Shown here piece by piece: positions 10,271 to 20,272 of a stretch of DNA of 64,000 bases (position 1 is the first letter of the stretch; each line of letters opens with the position of its first letter). The stretch is from Leptolyngbya sp. CCY15150. GTDB lineage: Bacteria > Cyanobacteriota > Cyanobacteriia > RECH01. Made by a program: the position numbers and the translations under genes. Location: positions 62,001 through 126,000 of the forward strand of contig NZ_JACSWB010000174.1 in the NCBI RefSeq assembly GCF_016888135.1. Direction: 5' to 3'. The notes under the pieces were generated by a model. It saw only the letters and a list, made by a program, of their open reading frames with translations, was not told the origin of the DNA and made no database searches.

Positions 10271-11224
10271 TTGCAATTAACGTTTTTAGGCACTAGTTCT
10301 GGGATTCCGACGCGATCGCGTAATGTGTCGAGCATTGCCCTGCGATTGCCTCAGCGCGCTGAAGTGTGGCTGTTTGACTGCGGCGAAGGAACTCAACACC
10401 AAATTTTACGCAGTGACATCCGCATCAGCCAAATCACCCGAATTTTTGTGACCCACATGCATGGGGATCACATCTATGGGCTGATGGGGCTCTTGGCAAG
10501 CTGCGGGCTGGCGGGCAATCCTAGCCGGATTGATATCTACGGCCCTCCCAAGCTAGACGACTACCTGAGAGCCTGCGGCCGCTATTCCCAAACTCACTTT
10601 TCCTATCCCGTGAAGGTGCATACCGTCACGCCTGGGATCCTGTACGAAGATGATGAGTTTGTGGTGAGCTGTGAGGCGCTGACCCATCGGGTACCAGCCT
10701 TTGGCTATCGGGTGGCCGAAAAAGATCGCGCTGGACGGTTTAACGTCGATCGGGCCACAGCCTTGGGCATTCCGTCGGGGCCCTTATATGGCAAGCTGAA
10801 GCGTGGCGAGTGGGTGACGCTGCCGGACGGACGGCAGATTAACGGAGCCGATCTCTGCGGGCCCACGGAAATTGGCCGCAAATTTGTGTACTGCACCGAC
10901 ACCATTTACTGCGACAATGCCGTGACCCTAGCCCAAGATGCCGACGTGCTTGTCCATGAAGCCACCTTCTCCCACCACGACGCGGAGATGGCTTATCAGC
11001 GTCTGCATTCCACCTCCACCATGGCGGCTCAAGTGGCTCTATCTGCGCAGGTGCAGCAGTTGGTGATGACCCATTTCAGCCCTCGCTATGCGCCGGGCAA
11101 TGCGGTTGATCTCGGAGATTTATTGGCAGAAGCTCGGGCCATTTTTCCCAACACCGTCATGGCCCATGATTTCATGGTGCATGACATTCCTCGACGGTTG
11201 CGGGAAGCGATCGCTTCTCGATAG
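10271..11224 (+). CDS. rnz: Ribonuclease Z
   Basis: Zinc-dependent endonuclease that trims the 3' trailer of tRNA precursors. The 317-residue protein has the short-form RNase Z order: [18 protein letters not shown], the metallo-beta-lactamase metal motif THMHGDH (near residue 63), then [10 protein letters not shown] and MTHFSPRY with the remaining metal ligands. The start must be the TTG at 10271: an in-frame stop (10256) lies four codons upstream, no other start codon lies between, and the conserved MQLTFLG begins exactly there. It is convergent with the EamA transporter, with nine bases between the stops. Confidence 0.95.
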   Translation: MQLTFLGTSSGIPTRSRNVSSIALRLPQRAEVWLFDCGEGTQHQILRSDIRISQITRIFVTHMHGDHIYGLMGLLASCGLAGNPSRIDIYGPPKLDDYLRACGRYSQTHFSYPVKVHTVTPGILYEDDEFVVSCEALTHRVPAFGYRVAEKDRAGRFNVDRATALGIPSGPLYGKLKRGEWVTLPDGRQINGADLCGPTEIGRKFVYCTDTIYCDNAVTLAQDADVLVHEATFSHHDAEMAYQRLHSTSTMAAQVALSAQVQQLVMTHFSPRYAPGNAVDLGDLLAEARAIFPNTVMAHDFMVHDIPRRLREAIASR

Positions 11225-11233
11225 TCCCAAGTC

Positions 11234-12292
11234 CTACCTAGGATGCTCCTGCTCCTGAGGTTGGGCGATCGCTAAATCGGCGGTTGGTTCCTCAGAGGCC
11301 TGCTTGGCCTGCAGCCAGCGGCCCAGGCGCATTTTGGTGGTCAGCACATCCCGTTGATTAATCAGATAAATGCTCGCCAGGGTGAAACCAACCCCTACCC
11401 ACTGAATCGAGCTTAAGACCTCGGATAGAAACAGGTTGCCAAACACCAAGGCAAAGACGGGGGTGAGGAAGGTGAGAGAGCTAAAGCTGGTCAAGTTGCC
11501 GCTCGATGCAAAGTAGAAGAACAATCCATAGGCGATCGCACTCCCAAAGATAGTCGCGTAGCTTAAGGACAGCCAATCACCGCCATCCAGCAAGCTCCAC
11601 TGCTGAGTTTCTAGACCAGACGACAGGGCAAACAGGGGTAATCCCCCCAGAATCATATGCCAGCCGGTTGCCGTCACGGGATCAGCATAGCGACAGACCC
11701 AGCGCACCATCACCGTTCCCACCGCCATCGACAGGGCAGCCATGAGCATCAGCCACTGACCGCTTTGGAACAGATTGCCCAGCGCCTCTGGCCACGACGC
11801 AACGCTAACGTCCTGCAAACCAGACTGCCATAGATTAACCAGCCATTCATCCGGCAGTCCCAACAGGCTGATCCCCAAGATCCCCAAGGCCAAGCCCAAA
11901 CCACCCCAGAGGCCAATGCGTTCGCCGAAAAACCAGCGCGCCATCAAGGCCACCGCCAAGGGTTGGGAGTCGATCATCACAGAGCCAAGCCCCGCGCCTG
12001 TCCGGGTGAGTCCCTGGGCCAAAAACCCTTGAAACAGCGCACCATCCACCAGCCCAAATAGCCCAATCCATAGCCAAGCCATCCATCCCTGAGGCTGCGG
12101 ACGCTTCATCCAGGCGGCAGCCAGCAAAATTAATCCGCCCGCTGGCACCAGCCGCACACCCGCCATAAAAAAGGGCGTGGTGTGGGGCAAGGTTCCCTTC
12201 ATGGCCACCATGGCCGTTCCCCACAAAAAGAAGGGAGCAATGAGCAGCAGGGGCAGAAAGGGCGATCGCCCTAGGGAAGTGTTAGACGCCAT
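11234..12292 (-). CDS. EamA/DMT-family transporter
   Basis: Inner-membrane protein of 352 residues with ten predicted transmembrane helices in two EamA repeats, the drug/metabolite transporter layout. FFLWGTAMVAMK in helix 1 and SAIAYGLFFYF late in the second repeat are typical. The C-terminal 30 residues are hydrophilic and acidic. The substrate is not predictable. The nearest upstream gene is the divergent sppA. Confidence 0.88.
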   Translation of the reverse strand: MASNTSLGRSPFLPLLLIAPFFLWGTAMVAMKGTLPHTTPFFMAGVRLVPAGGLILLAAAWMKRPQPQGWMAWLWIGLFGLVDGALFQGFLAQGLTRTGAGLGSVMIDSQPLAVALMARWFFGERIGLWGGLGLALGILGISLLGLPDEWLVNLWQSGLQDVSVASWPEALGNLFQSGQWLMLMAALSMAVGTVMVRWVCRYADPVTATGWHMILGGLPLFALSSGLETQQWSLLDGGDWLSLSYATIFGSAIAYGLFFYFASSGNLTSFSSLTFLTPVFALVFGNLFLSEVLSSIQWVGVGFTLASIYLINQRDVLTTKMRLGRWLQAKQASEEPTADLAIAQPQEQEHPR

Positions 12293-12597
12293 GAAGCAAC
12301 AAAAATAGTTACGTTTCTTAAAGTATTACTCACAATTGCCCATTTATAGGTTTAAAAAGTAGTGCATTTTCTTCCCCGAACATTCCCTAGCGATCGCGGG
12401 ACAAGGGACTTGCACCTGAAACCTCAACATAGGGCACACTAGAGTATGGCTGCATCCAACTCTCATATCTCTCATGTATGGAGGATCATGACGTCTATAG
12501 AGGCGTGGGTGATCCATGAGACTTGAATCAGCAGTTCCCATCGATTGTTAGGTCACGGGAACTCCTAGATACCATTTTTTCTGGATTTGAACTGCTC
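12293..12597. other. Divergent intergenic region
   Basis: About 305 bases between the EamA transporter and sppA. A TTG-started extension of sppA at 12523 was rejected because the conserved protein begins at ATG 12598. An A/T-rich stretch at 12300-12360 probably carries the transporter promoter. Confidence 0.4.
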
Positions 12598-13419
12598 ATG
12601 GTCTGGCCGTTTTCTAGACGTTTTCGCAAACAAATTGCCCGCATTGAAGTTACAGGGGCGATCGCTTCTGGAACACGCAAGCAGGTTCTCAATGCCCTCA
12701 AAGTCGTTGAAGAGCGAAAGTTTCCAGCGCTGCTGCTGCGCATTGATAGCCCCGGCGGCACCGTCGGTGACTCCCAAGAGATCTACCAAGCATTGATGAA
12801 GCTGCGGGACAAGGTCAAAATTGTTGCGAGCTTCGGCAACATTTCTGCCTCCGGCGGCGTTTATATTGGCATGGGTGCAGAGCACATCGTGGCCAATCCG
12901 GGCACCATTACCGGCAGCATTGGCGTTATTCTGCGGGGCAACAACCTAGAGCGGCTGCTGGAAAAAATTGGCGTATCCTTCAAGGTAATCAAGTCAGGCC
13001 CCTACAAAGATATTTTGGCCTTTGACCGTGAGCTGACCGATCCAGAGAAAGACATTCTGCAAACCTTGATTGACACCAGCTATCACCAATTTGTCCGCAC
13101 GGTTGCCGAAGGACGTAACCTGACGATTGAAGCCGTCAAAAGTTTTGCCGATGGGCGCATCTTTACTGGAGAACAGGCCTTAGACTTAGGCGTTGTCGAT
13201 CGCTTAGGAACAGAGGAAGATGCCCGCCGTTGGGCCGCCGAGCTAGCGGGTCTAGATCCAGAAAAAACGCCCTGTTTTAATCTGGAAGAGCCGAAAAGTT
13301 GGACGAGCCGCTTATTTTCTGGGCGAGCCTATGCCCAGTCTCCGTTGGCAATCGGGCTAGAATGGCTGGAGTTTGAAGCCTCAACCAGTGGGCTACCCCT
13401 TTGGCTCTATCGTCCTTAG
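12598..13419 (+). CDS. sppA: Signal peptide peptidase SppA (short, S49 family)
   Basis: Serine protease that degrades cleaved signal peptides or membrane protein fragments. This is the short cyanobacterial form (273 residues, one S49 domain, no clear N-terminal membrane helix): LRIDSPGGTVGDS, the nucleophile serine in SASGGVYIG, and the general-base lysine in KSGPYKDI. I start it at ATG 12598 (MVWPFSRRFRKQIA), where family members usually begin, rather than at an upstream TTG. The chorismate mutase gene follows on the same strand. Confidence 0.9.
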   Translation: MVWPFSRRFRKQIARIEVTGAIASGTRKQVLNALKVVEERKFPALLLRIDSPGGTVGDSQEIYQALMKLRDKVKIVASFGNISASGGVYIGMGAEHIVANPGTITGSIGVILRGNNLERLLEKIGVSFKVIKSGPYKDILAFDRELTDPEKDILQTLIDTSYHQFVRTVAEGRNLTIEAVKSFADGRIFTGEQALDLGVVDRLGTEEDARRWAAELAGLDPEKTPCFNLEEPKSWTSRLFSGRAYAQSPLAIGLEWLEFEASTSGLPLWLYRP

Positions 13420-13577
13420 GCGATCGCTCTGGCTGTTGGACGGGTACCATACGGAACATGATGGCGTCTATCAATACAGAACTGGAGCTGGAACAACGAG
13501 GTATCCCTGAGGATCAGAGCTTGGAGCGATCGCCCTGGTTGACCCAGGCAGCATAGCAACACACATATCAAAATCAT

Positions 13578-13582
13578 GGAGG
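13578..13582 (+). promoter_or_regulatory. Shine-Dalgarno site fixing the aroH start
   Basis: GGAGG eight bases upstream of GTG 13591. It lies over an in-frame ATG at 13576, which would put the site inside the gene; the GTG is therefore the better start. Confidence 0.7.
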
Positions 13583-13590
13583 ATTTCGCC

Positions 13591-13998
13591 GTGGAGTGGA
13601 AGGTTCGGGCAATTCGTGGGGCAACTACCGTTTCAGAAAACTCAGTGGAGGCCATTCAAGATGCGGTGCATGAGTTGCTTGATGAATTGGAATCGCTGAA
13701 CCAGCTAGATCCATCCGATATCATCAGCGCCATGTTTTCGGCTACTCGCGATATTGATGTGGTGTTTCCAGCAGCGATCGCGCGATCGCGTCCCCGTTGG
13801 GATAATGTGCCGCTGTTGGACGTCCAACAGATGCATGTGGAAGGCGGGCTAGAACGCTGCATCCGGTTTTTAATCCATGTCAATACGCCCCATCCCCAAG
13901 TGCATCATCCCTACCTGAGAAATGCCAAAAATCTGCGTCCCGATTGGGGCGTTGCCCCTGTGATGCCTTCTCCCTCCACCGTGCAGTCTCATTCCTGA
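13591..13998 (+). CDS. aroH: Chorismate mutase, AroH type
   Basis: Converts chorismate to prephenate for phenylalanine and tyrosine synthesis. The 135-residue protein is a trimeric AroH-type (Bacillus-like) mutase, seen in VRAIRGATTVSENS, the SATRDIDVVFPA stretch, PLLDVQQMHV, and the catalytic R in LERCIRFLIHV. The GTG start gives MEWKVRAIRGATT, matching the family N terminus, and is preceded by GGAGG at ideal spacing. It lies about 170 bases after sppA and converges on recG. Confidence 0.93.
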   Translation: MEWKVRAIRGATTVSENSVEAIQDAVHELLDELESLNQLDPSDIISAMFSATRDIDVVFPAAIARSRPRWDNVPLLDVQQMHVEGGLERCIRFLIHVNTPHPQVHHPYLRNAKNLRPDWGVAPVMPSPSTVQSHS

Positions 13999-14098
13999 TG
14001 CACCTCACCGTCCTGAGACGGCGGGCAGTCAAACTAATGGGATAACGAGACGATCGTTTGCAGCCAGGGTGCTGGGAACGCGATCGCCCCCAATGCAC

Positions 14099-16561
14099 CT
14101 AATTCATCATGGCTCCACCCATGAGTTTTCGGTAGCGATAGGCCAGCTCCTGCCGCATGGCATCCCAGGGTTCTAGGGTAGGATCCTGCTCCATCAACGT
14201 CTTAGCAGCATTGCGGGCCACCTCCAAAACATCTTGGTCATCCACTAAGCTGGCCAAGGCAAAATCTGGCAGGCCTGACTGTCGTTTGCCTAAGACCTGG
14301 CCTGGCCCCCGGAAGCGCATGTCCATTTCGGCAATAAAAAATCCATCCTGGGACTGCTCCAGCACCTTCAGTCGTTGACGAGCCGTTTCGGCCTTAGACG
14401 TACTCATCAGCAGACAAAACGATTGATCGGCACCCCGCCCCACCCGTCCCCGCAGTTGGTGGAGCTGGGATAGACCAAATCGCTCCGCATGTTCAATCAA
14501 CATCACGCTGGCATTGGGGACGTCTACCCCCACCTCCACCACCGTGGTCGAGACCAAAATCTGGGTCTCATTGTGGCGAAACTGTTGAATCGCCTGATCT
14601 TTATCCGCTGACGACATGCGACCATGCAGCAGCCCTACCGCAAAGTCTGGAAAGACCGTCTCGCTGAGACGCTGAAATTCTTCAATGGCCGATCGCAAAT
14701 CTAGCTGTTCCGACTCATCCACCAAGGGCAATACCACATACACTTGGCGACCTTGGGCAATTTCCCGGCGCATCAAATCGTAGGCATGGGCGCGATCGCT
14801 CCCGGTCAGCAGCGTGGTTTGAATGGGTTTGCGTCCAGGCGGCAGTTCATCAATTTGGCTAACGTCCAAATCGCCATGCAGGGTCAGGGCCAGGGTACGG
14901 GGAATGGGCGTTGCCGAAAGGGTGAGCACGTGGGGATTATCGCCCTTACGGCAAAGGCGGGCCCGTTGCTCCACCCCAAAGCGATGCTGTTCATCAATCA
15001 CCACCAGACCCAGCTTGCTGAAGCGCACCGGATCTTCAATTAGGGCATGGGTGCCCACCAACAGCGGCAGTTCACCGGTTTCTAGCTGAGTATGAATTTG
15101 TCGGCGTTTGGAGACTTTAGTAGATCCCGTGAGCAGTTCCACCGGTAGGTGCAACAGGTTAAACCAGCCCACCAGCTTGCGATAATGCTGTTCCGCTAGC
15201 ACTTCCGTGGGAGCCATCAGGGCCACTTGATAGCTCGACTGAATCGCCGCTAGGGCAGCAATCACCGCCACAACCGTTTTTCCCGATCCCACATCCCCCT
15301 GCACCAAGCGATTCATGGGCATGGGATGTTCCAGATCCTGCAAAATATCGCTGACCACCCGCTGCTGAGCCTGGGTGAGAGGAAAGGGCAAGACCTCGTA
15401 AAATTGCTCAATCAAGGCACCCTGGGGCGTGAGAATCGCTGAGGTTTGGGCCTGACGCTGGCTCTGGCGACGCTGCAGCAGCCCCAACTGTAGGTAGAAG
15501 AATTCATCGAAGACCAGCCGACGGCGGGCTTGGCTGAGGCGATCGCTATGGTCGGGATAGTGGATCTGGGCGATCGCCTCCGATAAGGTCATCAGCTCAA
15601 ACTGATCGCGCAGGGGCTGGGGCAAGGGATCGACCAACTGTGCCGCTGCTGGAATTGCCTCTAGCATGGCCCGGCGCAGGAGATTGGCATTCACGCCATC
15701 CGTGAGCGGGTAAATGGGCACCACCCGCCCCACAGTGAGGGAATCGATCGGGTCATCGGGGCCCGACAGGACTTCGATTTGCGGATCATCCAGCGTGGTG
15801 CCGTACTTGTTCACCTTCACCAAGCCCGACGCGGCCACCCTGGCACCAATAGGATATTGGCGTTTTTGCTGCTCTTGCCAACCCCGATTGCTGTAGCGAC
15901 TGCCGGGGAAAAAGCGATTCAGCTTGATCTGACCGGTGCGATCGCGCAGCACCAGTTCAAAAATAGTCAGCTTAGGATTGCGGGGACTGGTGAAACACAT
16001 ACAGCGCTTGACCGTTCCCAGCAAGGTGACCGTTTCCCCCGCCTCCAGATCGCGGATGTTCACCTCGCGGGCATAGTCCAAATAGTCGCGGGGATAGTAG
16101 TAGAGCAGATCCCGCACGGTATAGATGCCGAGCTTGGCTAAGCGATCGCTGTTCTTGGGGCCCATGCCTTTCAGATAGGTCACCGCTTGGTCGAGGTCAA
16201 GCTGGGATGACGTACCCACCAGTTCGGTGATCGACTTGGTGTGGGGCGATCGAGCTTTGGGTGCAGCAGTCACCTCCGGGGGAGACTGATGGGCCGTTTC
16301 TAATAAGCGCCGGCTTTGCAACACAAACCGCCGAGTATCTGCCACCAAATGTCGGCGTTGGGCCAGGGTCATGTCTCCATAAACCCGGTAGCGATCGGCT
16401 ATGTCTCGGCAGCGATTGCGATCGTCCTCCGGCAGGTCAACCGATGGCTCCCGAAGACTGAGATGTAAAAATTCACTGAAGCGATGGGCCTTGCCCTGGC
16501 GATCGTTGAACGCCCCCTCCGCTTCATAGGACAGTGCTTTTTGCAGACGCTCCCAATCCAT
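14099..16561 (-). CDS. recG: ATP-dependent DNA helicase RecG
   Basis: Superfamily 2 helicase that remodels stalled replication forks and Holliday junctions. The 820 residues comprise an N-terminal extension of about 110 residues, a helix-hairpin-helix-like stretch (YLKGMGPKNSDRLAKLG), the wedge OB-fold, and helicase domains with Walker A GDVGSGKT, DEQHRFG, TATPIPRT and the C-terminal QLRGRVGRG arginine-finger motif. Its ATG overlaps the stop of the upstream gene (TGATG, one-base overlap), so the two are translationally coupled. Confidence 0.96.
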   Translation of the reverse strand: MDWERLQKALSYEAEGAFNDRQGKAHRFSEFLHLSLREPSVDLPEDDRNRCRDIADRYRVYGDMTLAQRRHLVADTRRFVLQSRRLLETAHQSPPEVTAAPKARSPHTKSITELVGTSSQLDLDQAVTYLKGMGPKNSDRLAKLGIYTVRDLLYYYPRDYLDYAREVNIRDLEAGETVTLLGTVKRCMCFTSPRNPKLTIFELVLRDRTGQIKLNRFFPGSRYSNRGWQEQQKRQYPIGARVAASGLVKVNKYGTTLDDPQIEVLSGPDDPIDSLTVGRVVPIYPLTDGVNANLLRRAMLEAIPAAAQLVDPLPQPLRDQFELMTLSEAIAQIHYPDHSDRLSQARRRLVFDEFFYLQLGLLQRRQSQRQAQTSAILTPQGALIEQFYEVLPFPLTQAQQRVVSDILQDLEHPMPMNRLVQGDVGSGKTVVAVIAALAAIQSSYQVALMAPTEVLAEQHYRKLVGWFNLLHLPVELLTGSTKVSKRRQIHTQLETGELPLLVGTHALIEDPVRFSKLGLVVIDEQHRFGVEQRARLCRKGDNPHVLTLSATPIPRTLALTLHGDLDVSQIDELPPGRKPIQTTLLTGSDRAHAYDLMRREIAQGRQVYVVLPLVDESEQLDLRSAIEEFQRLSETVFPDFAVGLLHGRMSSADKDQAIQQFRHNETQILVSTTVVEVGVDVPNASVMLIEHAERFGLSQLHQLRGRVGRGADQSFCLLMSTSKAETARQRLKVLEQSQDGFFIAEMDMRFRGPGQVLGKRQSGLPDFALASLVDDQDVLEVARNAAKTLMEQDPTLEPWDAMRQELAYRYRKLMGGAMMN

Positions 16562-17481
16562 CAGCCTTCATACCAACTCGACCGCCAGGCAGCTTCAGCT
16601 TCAGCGATCGCCTTCTCTCGATGCACCCGCTGATAGTCGTGCCCAATTTGACTCACTTGGGCAAACAGCTCACGAATTTTGGCCCGCTTCAGGGAAAAGA
16701 TGGGATCACTAAACTCAATTTCCGACAGCCGCAGATGAATGACCACCAGTTGCGCCGTTTCCGACTCATTCTTATTCTCGCTCTCCGCCTCAATGCGCAG
16801 CTTCAACAAATTGGGCGGCCCGCTAGACGCATCTGCCAGCATATCGGCCTTAGAGGCTACCTCCAAGACCGGCTCCGGCAAAGCACTCGATAGCATATTC
16901 ATGCGCTGCAGCAGTCGGTTCGCTTCATGGGACATGTCTTGCAACAGTTCAGCGATCGCATCTTCCAAGGCATCGCGCCACTGCACGACGTCGTAGGGCG
17001 TGAGCGAGGCAGATAGATCCTCTAGATCAGCGATCGCCACATCGCCAGTGCCATCGTCTTCTAGGGACAGATGATCTAGACCTGCATCTTCCAGCAGCAC
17101 ATCATCAGGTAGATCACCGGACAGATCACCAGACAAATCACCACTGACCATCGCCTCTAGTAAGCTAGGCGGCTTGGGCACAGCCTTGGGCATCGGACGG
17201 GGCGGCGTCAGGAACTGGAGCAATTGCTGCTGCGATCGCTGCCCCAGGTGACGGAGTTCCTGCTGCAATGCTTGGCGCTGGCTGAGGGATAGGGCCAAAA
17301 ATCGATCAGGATAGCCTTGGGTGCAGAGGTGATAGCTAGCCAAAACAAGCTGCTTGCGCAACGACTCTCCCAAGCTTTCTATATACGTTTGATAGGCCCC
17401 ATGCAGCTCCTGCGCGATCGCCTCCAGAGCTTCATCCAAACGTTGAATATCCTGCTCAATGTTTTGCACCGCACGAACCAT
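16561..17481 (-). CDS. Coiled-coil protein coupled to recG, function unknown
   Basis: Not recognised as a named family. From ATG 17481 the protein has 306 residues, beginning MVRAVQNIEQDIQRLDEAL, largely helical with heptad-like stretches, an acidic Asp/Leu-rich middle (repeats of SGDLSGDLSGDL about residues 115-130) and a C-terminal helix of about 75 residues rich in Glu/Lys. A TTG at 17649 would add 56 residues that look non-conserved. It overlaps recG by one base, so a role with RecG is possible but is an inference from position only. Confidence 0.65.
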   Translation of the reverse strand: MVRAVQNIEQDIQRLDEALEAIAQELHGAYQTYIESLGESLRKQLVLASYHLCTQGYPDRFLALSLSQRQALQQELRHLGQRSQQQLLQFLTPPRPMPKAVPKPPSLLEAMVSGDLSGDLSGDLPDDVLLEDAGLDHLSLEDDGTGDVAIADLEDLSASLTPYDVVQWRDALEDAIAELLQDMSHEANRLLQRMNMLSSALPEPVLEVASKADMLADASSGPPNLLKLRIEAESENKNESETAQLVVIHLRLSEIEFSDPIFSLKRAKIRELFAQVSQIGHDYQRVHREKAIAEAEAAWRSSWYEG

Positions 17482-17911
17482 AAGCGCCACTATTCCCTGC
17501 TTGTCCAATACATTTACCGTTGACTCCCGCGCGATCGCCTCGATGACCTCTACATGCAATCGGTAGTACAAGTCTATCCTATTGATGCTTGCCCCTAGGA
17601 TAGGCCAAGTATCTTCCCAGCATCTTCCCCGCGATTGCCCAACAGACAACTTATTCCCCGTTGGATATCAAGCATGACCTGATCATCAACGGGTTATCAA
17701 GGAGCGATCGCCCTGGTTGCACGGGCCGACTCACCTCGACCCTCTCGATCCAGCCAAGGGTAACCCTGCCCTTGTTGGACAAGCACCGTAGCTCCAGCCT
17801 ATGTATACTTCAGCACCAGCAACTTCAGAAATACCCCTGAGTACCCTGAGGCAGACGTAACCCGCCTAGTTGCTGAAGTGGGAAACCTTGTGTGTCCTGG
17901 ACTTCCTTTTC

Positions 17912-17953
17912 ATTCTTCTGTCTTCATTCTTCCGTCTTCGTTCTTCCGTCTTA
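17912..17953. repeat. Tandem 14-bp repeat, three copies
   Basis: ATTCTTCTGTCTTC, ATTCTTCCGTCTTC and GTTCTTCCGTCTTA follow one another without gap. The tract is pyrimidine-rich on this strand and lies five bases from the stop codon of the MFS transporter gene. The 310 bases between here and the coiled-coil gene hold no gene. Confidence 0.85.
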
Positions 17954-17958
17954 CGGCC

Positions 17959-19206
17959 CTAGTCCACCGCATACATATCCCGTTCTCGTCCGGTGGCAAA
18001 GCGTAGGGAATGGGCCACATCTTTGCTAGAAAACAGGAGAAATACCAGAAGACCCACAAAGGTCATACCACCACAGAGACCAAACAGGGCCGTAATGCCC
18101 GTCTGATCAGCGATCGCCCCTAGAAACGGCCCAGCGAGGGCAATCCCTAGGTCAAACCCTGTCATACAAACACCAAAAATACGTCCCCGTTCATCCGCAT
18201 AGGAGCGATCGGCCATCAGCGCCGCCACCATGGGAATCAAGGTTCCCGACCCGGCCCCCTGCAGCACCGCAGCCATCAAAAACATCGTGTCATTTTGGGT
18301 CTGCCAGAGCATCAGCATCGACGCTGTGTAGAGAACCACGCTGAGGGTAATGAACACCCCCCGTCCATAGCGATCGGAGCCGGGCCCGGAGATCAAGCGA
18401 ATGGAAAAACTCGCGATCGCCGCCGCCGTGTAGAACAACCCCACATTCACCGAAATGCCCACCTCTCTCACGTAGAGCGGCGCAAAGGTGCTGAGGGTGC
18501 CAAAGGCTAGCCCCACCATCAGCATGATCAACGCGGGCACCCGCACCCGATCGCTCACCAACAGCCGCCAAAACGCAGCCTTTTTCCGCTCCGCCGCCTG
18601 GGCAGCGATCGCCGCCGTAGGCGATACCAGATGGGGCGCATCTTGCACATAGGCCGTACAGATCAGACCCACTATTCCCATGGCAAACGACATGATGAAC
18701 ACGGCGTCGTAATTGAGCCACTCCTGTAAATAGCCCCCTAGGGCCGGCCCGATCGCCAAACCCATGGGATTCACCAAACTCATATAGCCAATAAGTTCTC
18801 CCCGCTGATGGGGTGGGGAAAAGTCAACCACGAGGGCGCTATAGGCCAGGGCAAAGGCAGCAATGCTCAACCCATGAAAGGCACGAATCACAATCAATAG
18901 GGGAATCGATCCAGTGGCCAAATATCCCAAGGGCGCAAAGGCGATCGCTGCCATGCCAATGAGCAGCACCACCTTACGACCACGGGCATCGGCCAAGCGG
19001 GCCAAGCTAGGACGCGAGGCCAATAAGCCAATGGCAAAGGCTCCCATGACAATGCCCACCTGATGGCGATCGCCGCCAATATCCTCGATATAAAGCGGCA
19101 GAGTGGGCAACAAGGAAGCCAGACCAGCCCAAAATAAAAGACCTGCTGTAAATAAAATCAGCAGGTTGCGTCGTAACAACGGGTCAAGTTGGGAAAAAGC
19201 ACTCAA
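17959..19206 (-). CDS. Major facilitator superfamily transporter
   Basis: Inner-membrane transporter of 415 residues with twelve predicted helices. The MFS motif A appears after helix 2 as RPSLARLADARGRK, and a second-half equivalent as SGPGSDRYGRG. It resembles the MFS_1 drug/metabolite antiporters; the substrate is unknown. The start is TTG 19206, supported by GGAAGG at 19215-19220 with eight bases of spacing. It is not in an operon with its neighbours. Confidence 0.88.
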   Translation of the reverse strand: MSAFSQLDPLLRRNLLILFTAGLLFWAGLASLLPTLPLYIEDIGGDRHQVGIVMGAFAIGLLASRPSLARLADARGRKVVLLIGMAAIAFAPLGYLATGSIPLLIVIRAFHGLSIAAFALAYSALVVDFSPPHQRGELIGYMSLVNPMGLAIGPALGGYLQEWLNYDAVFIMSFAMGIVGLICTAYVQDAPHLVSPTAAIAAQAAERKKAAFWRLLVSDRVRVPALIMLMVGLAFGTLSTFAPLYVREVGISVNVGLFYTAAAIASFSIRLISGPGSDRYGRGVFITLSVVLYTASMLMLWQTQNDTMFLMAAVLQGAGSGTLIPMVAALMADRSYADERGRIFGVCMTGFDLGIALAGPFLGAIADQTGITALFGLCGGMTFVGLLVFLLFSSKDVAHSLRFATGRERDMYAVD

Positions 19207-19332
19207 GGGTCAATCCTTCCAGACGGTATCCATAGAAACAATGGCGATCGCCACTGCTCTTATCATGACCAAATCTGGAAAAAATTGCAGGCTTCTTGAG
19301 CCTCAATTGAAGATGACGAACAATCGCATCGC

Positions 19333-20067
19333 TTAGCTGGCCAGCACAATAGGCGTTGGCAAGATCACGCCGGTGAGATTTGCCTCTTTCATTTGGGTGC
19401 CCACCAAACTAGCGCCGGTGATATCAGCCCCGCGCAAATCTGCACCCGAGAAATCTGCCCAGTCAAACGTGGTTCGCACCCCAATCACCTCTCTAAGGTT
19501 AGCGCGGCTCAAGTTGGCATGGGTGCAGTCAGCATGAACTAAACTAGCGCGATTTAGATTCGCGCCAACTAAGTTAGCCTGGCTGACATCCGCTCGATAC
19601 AGATTAGCATTGTTTAAGTTAGCTTCAATCAAGTAACTCTGGTTAAGATGGGTTCCGGCCAGCATGGCATCCATTAAATCAGCTCGGCTGAAGTTGGCCA
19701 TACAGCAGGTCGCCTCAGCTAAGTCTGCTCCCCGCAACATCGCCTTAATCAGCGTTGTGCCCACCAAATCAGCACCTATCAGCCGCGCACGAATCAAATA
19801 GGCACCGCTCAAGTCTGCGCCGCTTAAATCAGTACCAATCAAATTAGCACCAATCAGATTCATGCCAGATAAGTTGATGCCCGCTAGGTTGCGAAGACTC
19901 AAGTTGGCATTACTTAAATCTGGCTTACCCTTATAGGTTTTGCGAAATTCATTCCAAACCTGAGTACCGCGTTGGATCACATCAAGACAAGTAGGGTCTG
20001 CCATAAAAGTCGGTAATGGTTGCGCTGAAGGATTGAACAAGGATTGACCATTGAGGTAACGGGTCAT
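19333..20067 (-). CDS. Pentapeptide-repeat protein
   Basis: Protein of 244 residues. After about 50 non-repetitive residues, roughly 35 A(D/N)LXX-type pentapeptides follow (GANLIGTDLSGADLSG and similar), which fold as a right-handed quadrilateral beta-helix. Such proteins are very common in cyanobacteria and mostly have no known function; some mimic DNA against gyrase. No signal peptide or membrane segment is visible. An alternative start is ATG 20004 (MADPTCLDV). Confidence 0.9.
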   Translation of the reverse strand: MTRYLNGQSLFNPSAQPLPTFMADPTCLDVIQRGTQVWNEFRKTYKGKPDLSNANLSLRNLAGINLSGMNLIGANLIGTDLSGADLSGAYLIRARLIGADLVGTTLIKAMLRGADLAEATCCMANFSRADLMDAMLAGTHLNQSYLIEANLNNANLYRADVSQANLVGANLNRASLVHADCTHANLSRANLREVIGVRTTFDWADFSGADLRGADITGASLVGTQMKEANLTGVILPTPIVLAS

Positions 20068-20227
20068 CTAAAACTGTCCATGACCTAACGTTCCTGTCAT
20101 TCCTTCTTTCAGGCGATCGCCCCCCAACCCGCAGTTCCTACATAAAGAGTTCTTTAAGTCCTGTTAAATCTATGACGTAGCCATGACTGGCACACTAGTG
20201 AATATACATAGTCATCTCAAATCCCAA

Positions 20228-20250
20228 GGATGCACCCATCCGGTGCATCC
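20228..20250. terminator. Hairpin downstream of prfC, possible terminator
   Basis: GGATGCACC and GGTGCATCC form a perfect 9-base stem with a 5-base loop, 22 bases after the prfC stop. The following T-tract on the minus strand is weak, so terminator function is uncertain. Confidence 0.5.
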
Positions 20251-20272
20251 ATCTCCCAAGTCCCCCAAGCGC

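Noticed and set aside
11775-12224. Open frames within the EamA gene, both strands
   Set aside because: Shadows of a membrane-protein gene in a GC-rich region; the EamA frame explains the sequence.
12523-12597. TTG-started extension of SppA
   Set aside because: Family members begin near MVWPF; the extension has no Shine-Dalgarno site or conserved features.
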